This document shows positions 50,925 to 58,453 of a stretch of DNA of 64,000 nucleotides, piece by piece. Position numbers and translations under genes: made by a program. The notes under the pieces were generated by a model that was not told the origin of the DNA, ran no database searches, and saw only the letters and a list, made by a program, of their open reading frames with translations. The DNA is from Xanthobacter sp. YC-JY1 (GTDB taxonomy: Bacteria > Pseudomonadota > Alphaproteobacteria > Rhizobiales > Xanthobacteraceae). The stretch is taken from assembly GCF_021730305.1 (NCBI RefSeq), contig NZ_CP032674.1:977001-1041000 (forward strand). Direction: 5' to 3'. Position 1 is the stretch's first letter. Every line of letters begins with the position of its first letter.

Positions 50925-52316
50925 GTGTCCCGACCCTATGACCTCGTGATCGAAAACGGCACGATCCACACCCCGTCCTCCTCCTTCAAGGCGGACATCG
51001 CCGTGCTCGACGGCAAGATCTCCGCCATCGGCGGCCCCTTCACGGAGGCGGCGAAGCGCGTGGACGCCAAGGGCCTCGCCGTGCTGCCGGGCCTGTGGCA
51101 CGTCCACTGCCACTTCCGCGAGCCGGGCCATACCTACAAGGAAGACTTCCAGACCGGCTCCGCGGCGGCGGCGGTCGGCGGCGTGACCATGTGCATAGAC
51201 ATGACCAACAACACGCCGCACCCGACCACGCTCGAAGACTACGAGATGAAGAAGGCGCTGGTCGCGCCCAAGGCCCATGTGGACTACGCGCTCTATGGCG
51301 GCGGGCTCTATCCGCGCACGGTGGAGGCGCTGGCCAAGGCGGGCGCCATCGGCATCAAGATCTTCAACACGCGCCACATCAAGGAAGTCTATCCCTACAT
51401 CTCGGAACTCGGCGTGCTCGACCACGGCATCCTGTTCGAGCTGTATGAGGCGACGCGGGACATGGGGCTCGTCGCCTCGGTGCATCATGACGATCCCGAG
51501 TGGTGCAAGCGGCTCACCTTCCGCGACTACATCGACAAGGGCCGCACCGATGCCATGGCCTATCACGAGAGCTTCTCGAAAGGGTACATGTACGGCCACG
51601 GCATGGTCGCCGGCCTCGCGGCCTCGCTCTATTACGCCCGCATCTGCGGGGTGAAGCTGCACGTGCTGCATCTCGGCGTCATGCCCAAGGGCGCCAACGA
51701 GATGATCCACCACGCCAAGTACGATCTCGGTCAGGACGTGTCGTGCGAGCTGGAGCTCGGCACCATGTTCATGAACCGGGCGCAGATGGAGAAGGTGGGG
51801 CCGCGCACCTACAATTGGGCCTACGACCCCGAGGCCGGCTGGGACGCCATCAAGGACGGCACGGCTGATATGATCGTGCTGGAGCACGCGCCCCATACCA
51901 AGGAGGACGTGGACCCGGGCTGGAAGGACCTGTTCTCGGTGCCGCTCGGCGTCACCGGCGCGCAGGAATACATCCCGCTGCTCATGAACGCGGTGAACGA
52001 GGGGCGCCTCTCGCTCAACGACGTGGCCCGCCTCGCGGCCGAGGCGCCCGCCCGGCGCTTCGGCATCTTCCCGCGGAAGGGCGTGATCCAGCCTGGCGCG
52101 GATGCCGACTTCACCATCGTCGATATGAGCCGCGAAGGCGTCTTCCGCAACGAGGACATGCTCTCGCGCACCGGCTTCTCCAGCTGGGAGGGCATGGCCA
52201 CCAAGGGCGCGGCCACCCACACCATCGTGCGCGGCACCATCGTCGCGCAGGACGGCAAGCTCGTCGGCGCGCCGGGCTTCGGGCGCTTCGTGCCCGGCAC
52301 CGCGGCATCCGTCTGA
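50925..52316 (+). CDS. Cyclic amidohydrolase, dihydroorotase/hydantoinase-like, with Glu in place of the catalytic Asp
   Basis: 463 residues from GTG 50925 (CTGGAGAG upstream). Amidohydrolase TIM barrel: H61-C-H63 (WHVHCHFREPG), carbamylation Lys145 in GIKIFNT, His187/188 in SVHHDD and a His in HVLHLG are all in place for a two-metal site. The motif that is normally D-H-A-P-H reads E320-H-A-P-H, and the Asp before the HxH pair is His59. The family opens cyclic amides (dihydropyrimidines, hydantoins, allantoin, dihydroorotate). It is not the housekeeping PyrC given its place in a transporter operon. Substrate unknown; a cyclic imide or N-heterocycle is likely (inference). Confidence 0.82.
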   Translation: MSRPYDLVIENGTIHTPSSSFKADIAVLDGKISAIGGPFTEAAKRVDAKGLAVLPGLWHVHCHFREPGHTYKEDFQTGSAAAAVGGVTMCIDMTNNTPHPTTLEDYEMKKALVAPKAHVDYALYGGGLYPRTVEALAKAGAIGIKIFNTRHIKEVYPYISELGVLDHGILFELYEATRDMGLVASVHHDDPEWCKRLTFRDYIDKGRTDAMAYHESFSKGYMYGHGMVAGLAASLYYARICGVKLHVLHLGVMPKGANEMIHHAKYDLGQDVSCELELGTMFMNRAQMEKVGPRTYNWAYDPEAGWDAIKDGTADMIVLEHAPHTKEDVDPGWKDLFSVPLGVTGAQEYIPLLMNAVNEGRLSLNDVARLAAEAPARRFGIFPRKGVIQPGADADFTIVDMSREGVFRNEDMLSRTGFSSWEGMATKGAATHTIVRGTIVAQDGKLVGAPGFGRFVPGTAASV

Positions 52317-52363
52317 GAAACCTAACAAAACTAAACCTTCCGGGACCAGCAGGAGCGAGCGAG

Positions 52364-53578
52364 ATGATGCACAGACGAACTCTGGTGAAGAGCGTGGCCG
52401 CCCTCGGCCTCGCCACCCTTTTCGGCGCGGGCACGGCCGCCGCGCAGGACAAGATCAAGATCGGCGCCGCCGTCAGCCTCACCGGCAATTTCGCCCGCGA
52501 AGGCCATCTCTTGAAGAACGGCTACGCCTATTGGGAAAAGCTGGTGAATGATGCCGGCGGCATCAAGGTCGGCGACAAGAAGATGCCCGTCGAGGTCATC
52601 TATTACGACGACGAGAGCAAGCCGCAGACCTCCGCGCGCCTCACCGAGAAGCTCATCACCGAGGACGGCGTGGGCTTCATCCTCGGCCCGTACTCTTCCG
52701 GCATCGCCACCGCCACGGCGGCGATCAGCGAGAAGTACAAGGTCATCACCATGACGCCCATGGCGACGGCCGACAGCCTGTACCAGCGCGGCTACAAGTA
52801 CATCTTCTGTCCCGCGCCGCTGGCCTCGACCACGCTCGATCCCATGCTGGCGCTGCTGAAGACGGTGAAGGACCCGCCCAAGACCATCGCCATCGCCGGT
52901 CCCGACGACCTCTTCCCCAACGTGTTCGCCGGCGCCGCGCAGAAGAAGGCGGAGGCCGAGGGCCTGAAGGTGGTCTATTCCACCAAGTATCCGAAGGGCT
53001 CGGCCGACCTCTCCTCCGTCGCCACGGCGCTGAAGGAGAGCAATCCGGACGTGCTCATCCTCACCGGCTACGTCCAGGATTCCATCCTGCTCATCAAGAC
53101 GCTCCAGACGCTGAAGGTGAACCCGAAGCTCATCGGCTTCGCCTTCGCGGTGGGCATTCCGGACTTCCTCAACGCCCTCGGCCCGGCGGCGGAGGACCTG
53201 TTCGGCGTGCAGATCTGGGATCCGGCGCTGACCTACAAGGGCCCGGTGGTCGCCGACAGCGCGACCTATGTGGAGACCTTCAAGAAGCAGTTCGGCGGCG
53301 AGGTGCCGACCTACATCACCGCCGCCGGCACGGCGGGCGCGCTGTCGCTCCAGCTCGCCATCGAGAAGGCCGGCAGCATTGACCCGGTGAAGGTGCGCGA
53401 GGCCATGCTCCAGCTCGACACCGACACCTTCTTCGGCCCGGTGAAGTACAACGATGCCGGCGTCGACGTGAAGGCCTCCGCCGTGGTCGCGCAGGTGCAG
53501 GGCGGCAAGGCGGTGCCGGTCTATCCTCCGGCCATCGCGGCGGCCCCCGTCGTCTATCCGCGCAAGCCCTTCCCGTGA
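52364..53578 (+). CDS. LIV-type periplasmic substrate-binding protein
   Basis: 404 residues. Signal peptide about 1-28 (MHRRTLVKSVAALGLATL with AAAQ cleavage). Type-I periplasmic binding fold: IKIGAAVSLTGNFAREGHLLKNGYAYWEKLVN, then ILGPYSSGIATATA and the closing-domain RAGPDDLFPNVFAGAA-like segment. It belongs with the LivHMGF-type subunits upstream even though the dihydroorotase-like gene lies between. Ligand not predictable by eye; the pocket lacks an obvious amino-acid signature that I can name. Its stop overlaps the next gene by 4 bases. Confidence 0.9.
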   Translation: MMHRRTLVKSVAALGLATLFGAGTAAAQDKIKIGAAVSLTGNFAREGHLLKNGYAYWEKLVNDAGGIKVGDKKMPVEVIYYDDESKPQTSARLTEKLITEDGVGFILGPYSSGIATATAAISEKYKVITMTPMATADSLYQRGYKYIFCPAPLASTTLDPMLALLKTVKDPPKTIAIAGPDDLFPNVFAGAAQKKAEAEGLKVVYSTKYPKGSADLSSVATALKESNPDVLILTGYVQDSILLIKTLQTLKVNPKLIGFAFAVGIPDFLNALGPAAEDLFGVQIWDPALTYKGPVVADSATYVETFKKQFGGEVPTYITAAGTAGALSLQLAIEKAGSIDPVKVREAMLQLDTDTFFGPVKYNDAGVDVKASAVVAQVQGGKAVPVYPPAIAAAPVVYPRKPFP

Positions 53579-54555
53579 TCGTCGACGTTCACGCCCATGC
53601 CCTCTCGCGCGATTTCCTCAGCGAACTCGCGCGGGAGGGTGCCTTCGGCATCGAGACATGCCCCGAAGGCTTCCGCTTCGCCGGCTACGGCCCCCTCGAT
53701 CCGCTGCTGTTCGACATGGAGGGGCGGCTCGAAAGCCTGACGCGCCGCGAGATCGGCCTCCAGCTGGTGTCGCCGCCGCCGCGCGTCGTCTCCCATGCGG
53801 GATGGGCTGCGGATGCGGCCTTCGCCCGGCGGCTCAATGACCAGACCCTCGCGGCGGTGCGCGACGGAGGCGGCCGCCTCGGCGGGCTCCTCGTTCCGCC
53901 CATCGCCGAGCCGGACCGGTGTGTCGCGGAAATCCGGCGCGGGCTGGACGAGGGTCATATCGGCGTCGCCCTGCCGACCTCGGCGCCGGGACGCCCGCTC
54001 GATGATCCCGCCTTCGAGCCCATGTGGGCGGAATGCGCGCGACAGGGCTGCATTGTCTTCATGCACCCGACCACGGGCGTGGAGCGGCAGGCCTTCGGCA
54101 GCTTCACCATGCTGCAGCTGGTGGGCTGGCCCTCGGAAACCGCCTTGTGCGTGGCGCGGCTGATCTTCGCCGGCGTCATCGAGCGCCATGCCGGCCTCAA
54201 GCTGGTGCTGGCCCATGGCGGCGGCACGCTACCCATGCTGGCAGGCCGGCTCGATCTCGCCTATGAGGCGCCGCTCTATGAGGCCAATCCGGCCTGCCGC
54301 GCGCATATCGCCAAGCCACCGTCGCACTATCTGCGCGATCTCTATTACGACACGGTGATTGCCCACCCGGCCGTGCTCGACTTCCTGCTGAAGCTGGTCG
54401 GCCCGGAGCGGGTCGTGTTCGGCACCGACTTCCCGTTCGAGATCGGCGATGCGGAAGGCCGGAAGGCCCTCGCGGCTTTGGAGCCCCTGGGGGCCGAGGT
54501 GCGCGACACCGTTCTCGCCAATGGCGCGCGGCTGGTGTCCGGCGCGCGGTCTTAG
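53575..54555 (+). CDS. Amidohydrolase_2 family protein (ACMSD-like)
   Basis: 326 residues from a GTG that overlaps the binding-protein stop. Metal ligands of the ACMSD/amidohydrolase_2 group are visible: H6-A-H8 in VDVHAHAL, a His in FMHPTTG, a His in LVLAHGGGTLP and an Asp in VFGTDFPFEIGD. The family performs non-oxidative decarboxylations or hydrolyses of aromatic and unsaturated acids. It could act on the ring-opened product of the dihydroorotase-like enzyme (inference). It is the last gene of the operon; no terminator was found. Confidence 0.85.
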   Translation: MIVDVHAHALSRDFLSELAREGAFGIETCPEGFRFAGYGPLDPLLFDMEGRLESLTRREIGLQLVSPPPRVVSHAGWAADAAFARRLNDQTLAAVRDGGGRLGGLLVPPIAEPDRCVAEIRRGLDEGHIGVALPTSAPGRPLDDPAFEPMWAECARQGCIVFMHPTTGVERQAFGSFTMLQLVGWPSETALCVARLIFAGVIERHAGLKLVLAHGGGTLPMLAGRLDLAYEAPLYEANPACRAHIAKPPSHYLRDLYYDTVIAHPAVLDFLLKLVGPERVVFGTDFPFEIGDAEGRKALAALEPLGAEVRDTVLANGARLVSGARS

Positions 54556-54653
54556 GGGGCGGCGGGCGCTCCAGCCGTCGGAATATCACCGTCGTTTGCG
54601 GCTCCTAAACCACGGGCAGGACATGTTCGGCGCGGTCCAACCGGAGGCGCGCT

Positions 54654-55313
54654 GTGGAAACGTCCCTTTATGAGCCCGTGAAGCGCTTCCTCGAGCAGCT
54701 CGGCTACACCGTGAAAGGCGAGGTGAGGAATTGCGACATCGTCGCTCTCCGGGACGATGATCCGGCGGTGGTGGTGATCGGCGAACTGAAGCTGGCGTTC
54801 AATCTTGAACTCATTCTTCAGGGCGTCGACCGGGCGACCATGGGCGACGAGATCTGGCTGGCGGCGCGCCTGTCCGCCAACGGCAAGGGGCGGGAAAGCG
54901 ACCCGCGCTACCGCAATCTGTGCCGCCGCCTCGGCTTCGGCTTGCTGGGCGTTTCGGCAACCGGGCGCGTCGATGTCCTTGTTTCGCCGGTGGCGCCGAT
55001 GCCGCGGAAGGATCCCCGCCGCCGCTCGCGGCTGATGGAGGAGCACAGGCGCCGCCAGGGCGATCCCGTTGCGGGTGGAGGCACGCGCAAGCCGATCATG
55101 ACCGCGTATCGGCAGCAGGCCCTGGCCTGCGCTGCCGCGATGACAGCCGCGCCGCAGCGTCCGCGCGACCTGAAGCACATCTGCCCCGATGCCCAGAAAA
55201 TTCTCCACCGCAATGTCTATGGGTGGTTCCAGCGTGCGGAGCGCGGCGTCTATGTGCTGACCGAGCTGGGGCGGAGCGCATTGGCCTCGTGGCAGCCTGA
55301 CATCACCCCCTGA
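54654..55313 (+). CDS. DUF2161 protein, PD-(D/E)XK-like fold
   Basis: 219 residues from GTG 54654 (GGAGG upstream). It opens METSLYEPVKRFLEQLGYTVKGEV, then has D28 in NCDIVALRDDD and the E-x-K pair in VVIGELKLAF, the pattern of the PD-(D/E)XK nuclease fold. The C-terminal half carries a probable winged-helix segment (VYGWFQRAERGVYVLTELGRSAL). DUF2161 proteins are found across alphaproteobacteria; no activity is established. It stands alone between two transport operons, with 98 bases upstream. Confidence 0.8.
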   Translation: METSLYEPVKRFLEQLGYTVKGEVRNCDIVALRDDDPAVVVIGELKLAFNLELILQGVDRATMGDEIWLAARLSANGKGRESDPRYRNLCRRLGFGLLGVSATGRVDVLVSPVAPMPRKDPRRRSRLMEEHRRRQGDPVAGGGTRKPIMTAYRQQALACAAAMTAAPQRPRDLKHICPDAQKILHRNVYGWFQRAERGVYVLTELGRSALASWQPDITP

Positions 55314-55592
55314 ACGCGAAATAGGCAGTGGTGTGCGGCGTCAGCCATTCGGCGATCATTGAGCGTCTGCCGCCTTCAACGCGAAGTCTCGCGACATCGG
55401 CGCCTTGATCGGCCGTAGCCCTGCCTGCGGCCGACCGCGACGTCGCGCGTCCCGCCGCGCCTCCTGCCGCGAATGCGGCCTTGCCGACTGTCCGCCGTGC
55501 GTCCCCCGGTCGGCTTCTTGCAACGCTTCGGATGAACGGCGCCCCCGCGTGCCCCGCGGCGGTCGGCAACGCCCCAATGCGCTCCCTGTCGG

Positions 55593-55621
55593 TTGACAGT
55601 AAACTATATAGCATTTATGTT
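55593..55621 (+). promoter_or_regulatory. Sigma-70-type promoter of the ABC/MBL operon
   Basis: TTGACA at 55593-55598 is a perfect -35; 17 bases later TATGTT (55616-55621) matches four of six -10 bases. It lies about 92 bases before the first gene, and the palindromic operator covers the -10. Confidence 0.7.
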
Positions 55622-55641
55622 TCACTACATCTCATAAATGC
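55611..55641. promoter_or_regulatory. Perfect 9-bp inverted repeat over the -10 element (operator)
   Basis: GCATTTATG (55611-55619) and CATAAATGC (55633-55641) are exact complements with a 13-base spacer that itself contains a nested ATGT/ACAT pair. Overlap with the -10 fits repression, most likely by the GntR-type regulator encoded at the end of this cluster (inference). Confidence 0.65.
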
Positions 55642-55712
55642 AATTCGCCGCGCCGGCGTCCCGTTCGGACTCTGTCGAAGGCGAAGCCAGAGCCGGAACA
55701 ATGAGGGGGCCG

Positions 55713-56531
55713 ATGAACGCTGCCACCATGCATCCGAAAGACCAGACCTATCCGCCTTCGTATGCGAGCCCGTTGCTGGAGGTGTCCGGGGTCACGCTCC
55801 AGTACAAGACCCGCGATCTGCTCGTCACGGCCACCCGCGACGTGAGCTTCGAAGTCTATCCGGCCGACCGCTTCGTGCTGCTCGGCCCTTCCGGCTGCGG
55901 CAAGTCCACCCTGCTGAAGGGCGTCGCCGGCTTCCTGAAACCGGTGGCGGGCTTCATGCGGCTGAACGGCCAGATGATCGACGGCGCCGGCCCCGACCGC
56001 ATGATGGTGTTCCAGGACTTCGACCAGCTGATGCCGTGGAAGACCGTGCTGGAGAACGTGATGTTCCCCATCCTGGTGAGCCGCCGCTTTCCCCGCGCCG
56101 AAGCCCGCGCGCGGGCTATGGCCAGCATCACGAAGGTCAAGCTCGGCAAGTTCGCGGATGCTTATCCGCACATGCTGTCCGGCGGCATGAAGCAGCGCGT
56201 GGCCATCGCCCGTGCCATGGCCATGGAGCCCGCCATCCTCTTGATGGACGAGCCCTTCGCCGCCCTCGACGCCCTGACCCGCCGCCAGATGCAGGACGAA
56301 CTGCTGCAGCTGTGGGACGACACCCGCTTCACCGTCCTCTTCGTCACCCACTCCATCGAAGAGGCGATCGTGGTCGGCTCCCGCATCCTCGTGCTCTCGC
56401 CCCATCCCGGCCAGGTGAAGGCGGAGCTGAACGCCCACCAATACGGGCACGACCACCAGGGCGGGAGCGATTTCATGGCCCTGTCCCAGAAGATCAACAC
56501 CATGCTTTTCGCCGAGGGGCACCATGGCTGA
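55713..56531 (+). CDS. ABC transporter ATPase, nitrate/sulfonate/taurine type
   Basis: 272 residues from ATG 55713. Walker A GPSGCGKSTLL, Q-loop MVFQDFDQLMPW, signature LSGGMKQRVAIARAMA and Walker B ILLMDEPFAALD are all intact, as in SsuB/TauB. It energises uptake of a small organic anion or heterocycle together with the permease and NMT1-type binding protein. It overlaps the permease gene by 8 bases. It is the first gene after the operator-controlled promoter. Confidence 0.91.
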   Translation: MNAATMHPKDQTYPPSYASPLLEVSGVTLQYKTRDLLVTATRDVSFEVYPADRFVLLGPSGCGKSTLLKGVAGFLKPVAGFMRLNGQMIDGAGPDRMMVFQDFDQLMPWKTVLENVMFPILVSRRFPRAEARARAMASITKVKLGKFADAYPHMLSGGMKQRVAIARAMAMEPAILLMDEPFAALDALTRRQMQDELLQLWDDTRFTVLFVTHSIEEAIVVGSRILVLSPHPGQVKAELNAHQYGHDHQGGSDFMALSQKINTMLFAEGHHG

Positions 56532-57423
56532 AATCACCCCCTTGCCGGTCGCCCGGCTGTCTCCGCCGATCCGGCCGGAATTCGAGCGGACCACGCCCCC
56601 CGTGAGCGATGCGGCCGAGATCGAGCGTCCGCTCTCGCTCTGGGAGCACCTCGCCAACATGGAGGGGGTGCGGCGCGGCGCCATCGTCGTGGCGCTGATG
56701 GTGGCCTGGCAGGTCTATGCCGTCTGGCTGTCCAACCCGCTGATGTTCCCCACGCTGACCGATACCCTGAGCGCCTTGTGGGATGGCCTCGTCCACGGCG
56801 TCCTGCTCCAGCGCATCGGCGCGACGCTCCAGGTGCTGATGACGGGCTATGCCATCGGCATCGCCCTTGCGGCCATGCTGACGACCTTCGCCGTCTCCTC
56901 GCGGCTGGGCGCCGACCTTCTGGCGACCCTCACAGCCATGTTCAATCCGCTGCCCGCCATCGCCCTCCTGCCGCTGGCGCTGCTGTGGTTCGGGCTCGGC
57001 GTTCCCAGCCTCGTCTTCGTCATCGTGCATTCGGTGCTCTGGGCGGTCGCCCTCAACACGCTGACGGGCTTTCTGGGTGTCTCCGAAACCCAGAGGCTGG
57101 CCGGCCAGAACTATGGCCTGCGCGGCGTACGCTACGTGGCGCTGATCCTGATCCCGGCCGCCTTCCCCTCGATCCTTTCGGGATTGAAGATCGGCTGGGC
57201 CTTCGCCTGGCGCACCTTGATCGCGGCGGAGCTGGTGTTCGGCGTGTCCTCGCGCTCGGGCGGGCTCGGCTGGTTCCTGTTCGAGAAACGCAACCAGCTG
57301 GAGACCGATCAGGTCTTCGCCGGGCTCACCTGCGTCATCATCATCGGCCTGCTGGTGGAAGGACTGATCTTTCGCACCATCGAGGCCCGCACCATCCGTC
57401 GCTGGGGCATGAGCCGCGGCTGA
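56524..57423 (+). CDS. ABC transporter permease, SsuC/TauC type
   Basis: 299 residues with about six hydrophobic helices after a 55-residue cytoplasmic lead. The family loop between helices carries the EAA-like coupling segment (TLIAAELVFGVSSRSGGLGWFLF) that is typical of sulfonate and nitrate permeases. It overlaps the ATPase gene by 8 bases and is followed by the metallo-hydrolase gene after 41 bases. Substrate unknown. Confidence 0.9.
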   Translation: MAEITPLPVARLSPPIRPEFERTTPPVSDAAEIERPLSLWEHLANMEGVRRGAIVVALMVAWQVYAVWLSNPLMFPTLTDTLSALWDGLVHGVLLQRIGATLQVLMTGYAIGIALAAMLTTFAVSSRLGADLLATLTAMFNPLPAIALLPLALLWFGLGVPSLVFVIVHSVLWAVALNTLTGFLGVSETQRLAGQNYGLRGVRYVALILIPAAFPSILSGLKIGWAFAWRTLIAAELVFGVSSRSGGLGWFLFEKRNQLETDQVFAGLTCVIIIGLLVEGLIFRTIEARTIRRWGMSRG

Positions 57424-57464
57424 CCTCACCCTGCACTTACACCTCCAAGAAAAGAGCAGTCCCC

Positions 57465-58349
57465 ATGCGTATTCGCCTTCTCGGCACAGGCACGCCCACG
57501 CCTTCCCTGCGCCGCATGTCCTCCGGCTATGTGATCGAGACCGGAAACGACGTGATCGTCATGGACCACGGCTTCGGCGCCCATCATCGCCTGCTCGAGC
57601 TGGGCATCCCCGCGACCCGGGTGACCCACCTCTTCTTCTCCCATCTGCACTATGACCATTGCGGCGACTATGGCCGCCTGCTGCTGACGCGCTGGGACCA
57701 GGGCGCCGACCGCATTCCCGAGCTGAAGGTGTTCGGGCCGGCGCCCATCGCCGATATCACCGAGCGCCTGTTCGGGCTGGACGGCGTGTACAATGCGGAT
57801 CTGGTGGCGCGCACCTCCCACGGTTCGAGCCTCGATCTGTTCAAGGCCCGCGGCGGCACGCTGCCCCGGCCGCGCCCCGTCCCGGAGGTCACCACCCTGT
57901 CGCCCGGCGACGTCATCAAGGGCGATGGTTGGACGCTGGAGACGGACCAGGTGAACCACTTCCAGCCCTTCCTCGTGACCCTCGGCTTCCGCCTGACGAC
58001 GCCCGAAGGCGTCTTCGTCTATTCCGGCGACAGCGGGCCGGCGGAAAGCATGCATGTGCTGGCGCGGGATTGCGACGTGCTGGTGCACATGTGTCATTAC
58101 CTCTCCGGCACCAATTACAGCCCTGATTTCTCGCACAGCTGCATGGGGCACATGGAGCTTGCGGAGCTGGCGCGCGACGCCCGGGTGAAGAACCTCGTTC
58201 TCACCCACATCACCGAGCAGTTCGACCGGCCGGGCCTCAGGGAGCGGGTGGTCGCCGACATCTCCCGCGTCTATGGCGGCAACATCTTCTTCGGCGAAGA
58301 TCTCATGGAAATCCCGCTCAAGGGACCGCAGAACGACCGCCTGCTCTGA
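57465..58349 (+). CDS. Metallo-beta-lactamase-fold hydrolase
   Basis: 294 residues. RIRLLGTGTPTPS at the start and the HxHxDH motif FFSHLHYDHCGDY, with a His in HMCHYL, Asp in YSGDSGP and a late His in VLTHITEQF, give a complete two-metal site of the RNase Z/arylsulfatase-like MBL branch. No signal peptide, so it acts in the cytoplasm. Being inside an uptake operon, it probably hydrolyses the imported compound or an ester/lactone made from it (inference). Not a beta-lactamase in the antibiotic sense. The ribosome-binding site (AAAGAGCAG) is weak. Confidence 0.85.
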   Translation: MRIRLLGTGTPTPSLRRMSSGYVIETGNDVIVMDHGFGAHHRLLELGIPATRVTHLFFSHLHYDHCGDYGRLLLTRWDQGADRIPELKVFGPAPIADITERLFGLDGVYNADLVARTSHGSSLDLFKARGGTLPRPRPVPEVTTLSPGDVIKGDGWTLETDQVNHFQPFLVTLGFRLTTPEGVFVYSGDSGPAESMHVLARDCDVLVHMCHYLSGTNYSPDFSHSCMGHMELAELARDARVKNLVLTHITEQFDRPGLRERVVADISRVYGGNIFFGEDLMEIPLKGPQNDRLL

Positions 58350-58362
58350 GGCGCTCAAAATG

Positions 58363-58392
58363 GAAACGCGACGCCTGCGGGCGTCGCGTTTC
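58363..58392 (+). terminator. Strong hairpin between the MBL and binding-protein genes
   Basis: GAAACGCGACGCC (58363-58375), loop TGCG, GGCGTCGCGTTTC (58380-58392): a perfect 13-bp stem ending in a short TTT within the stem. It could cut readthrough or protect the 3' end of upstream mRNA, so that the binding-protein gene is expressed at another level. Confidence 0.55.
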
Positions 58393-58453
58393 ATCGATCG
58401 CAAAACGAGACGCCGAACTGGCGCGGAATCTTCCAGACCATGAGGGGATCCAG

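Larger units (their letters stand above)
55314..55712. other. Intergenic region with promoter and operator of the next operon
   Basis: 399 bases without a supported gene. The first 270 bases are GC-rich and Arg/Ala-like in every frame; the last 120 are AT-rich and hold the promoter and 9-bp palindrome listed separately. In-frame codons run upstream of 55713 but the ribosome-binding site GAGGGGG at 55703-55709 points to the ATG at 55713. Confidence 0.55.

Noticed and set aside
50925-52316. Housekeeping dihydroorotase PyrC
   Set aside because: It is embedded in a transporter operon under a GntR regulator, has Glu in the D-H-A-P-H motif, and no pyrimidine biosynthesis gene is adjacent.
57465-58349. 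Beta-lactamase or ribonuclease Z
   Set aside because: The MBL metal motif is shared by many hydrolases. There is no signal peptide or tRNase Z exosite arm, and the operon context points to a catabolic hydrolase.
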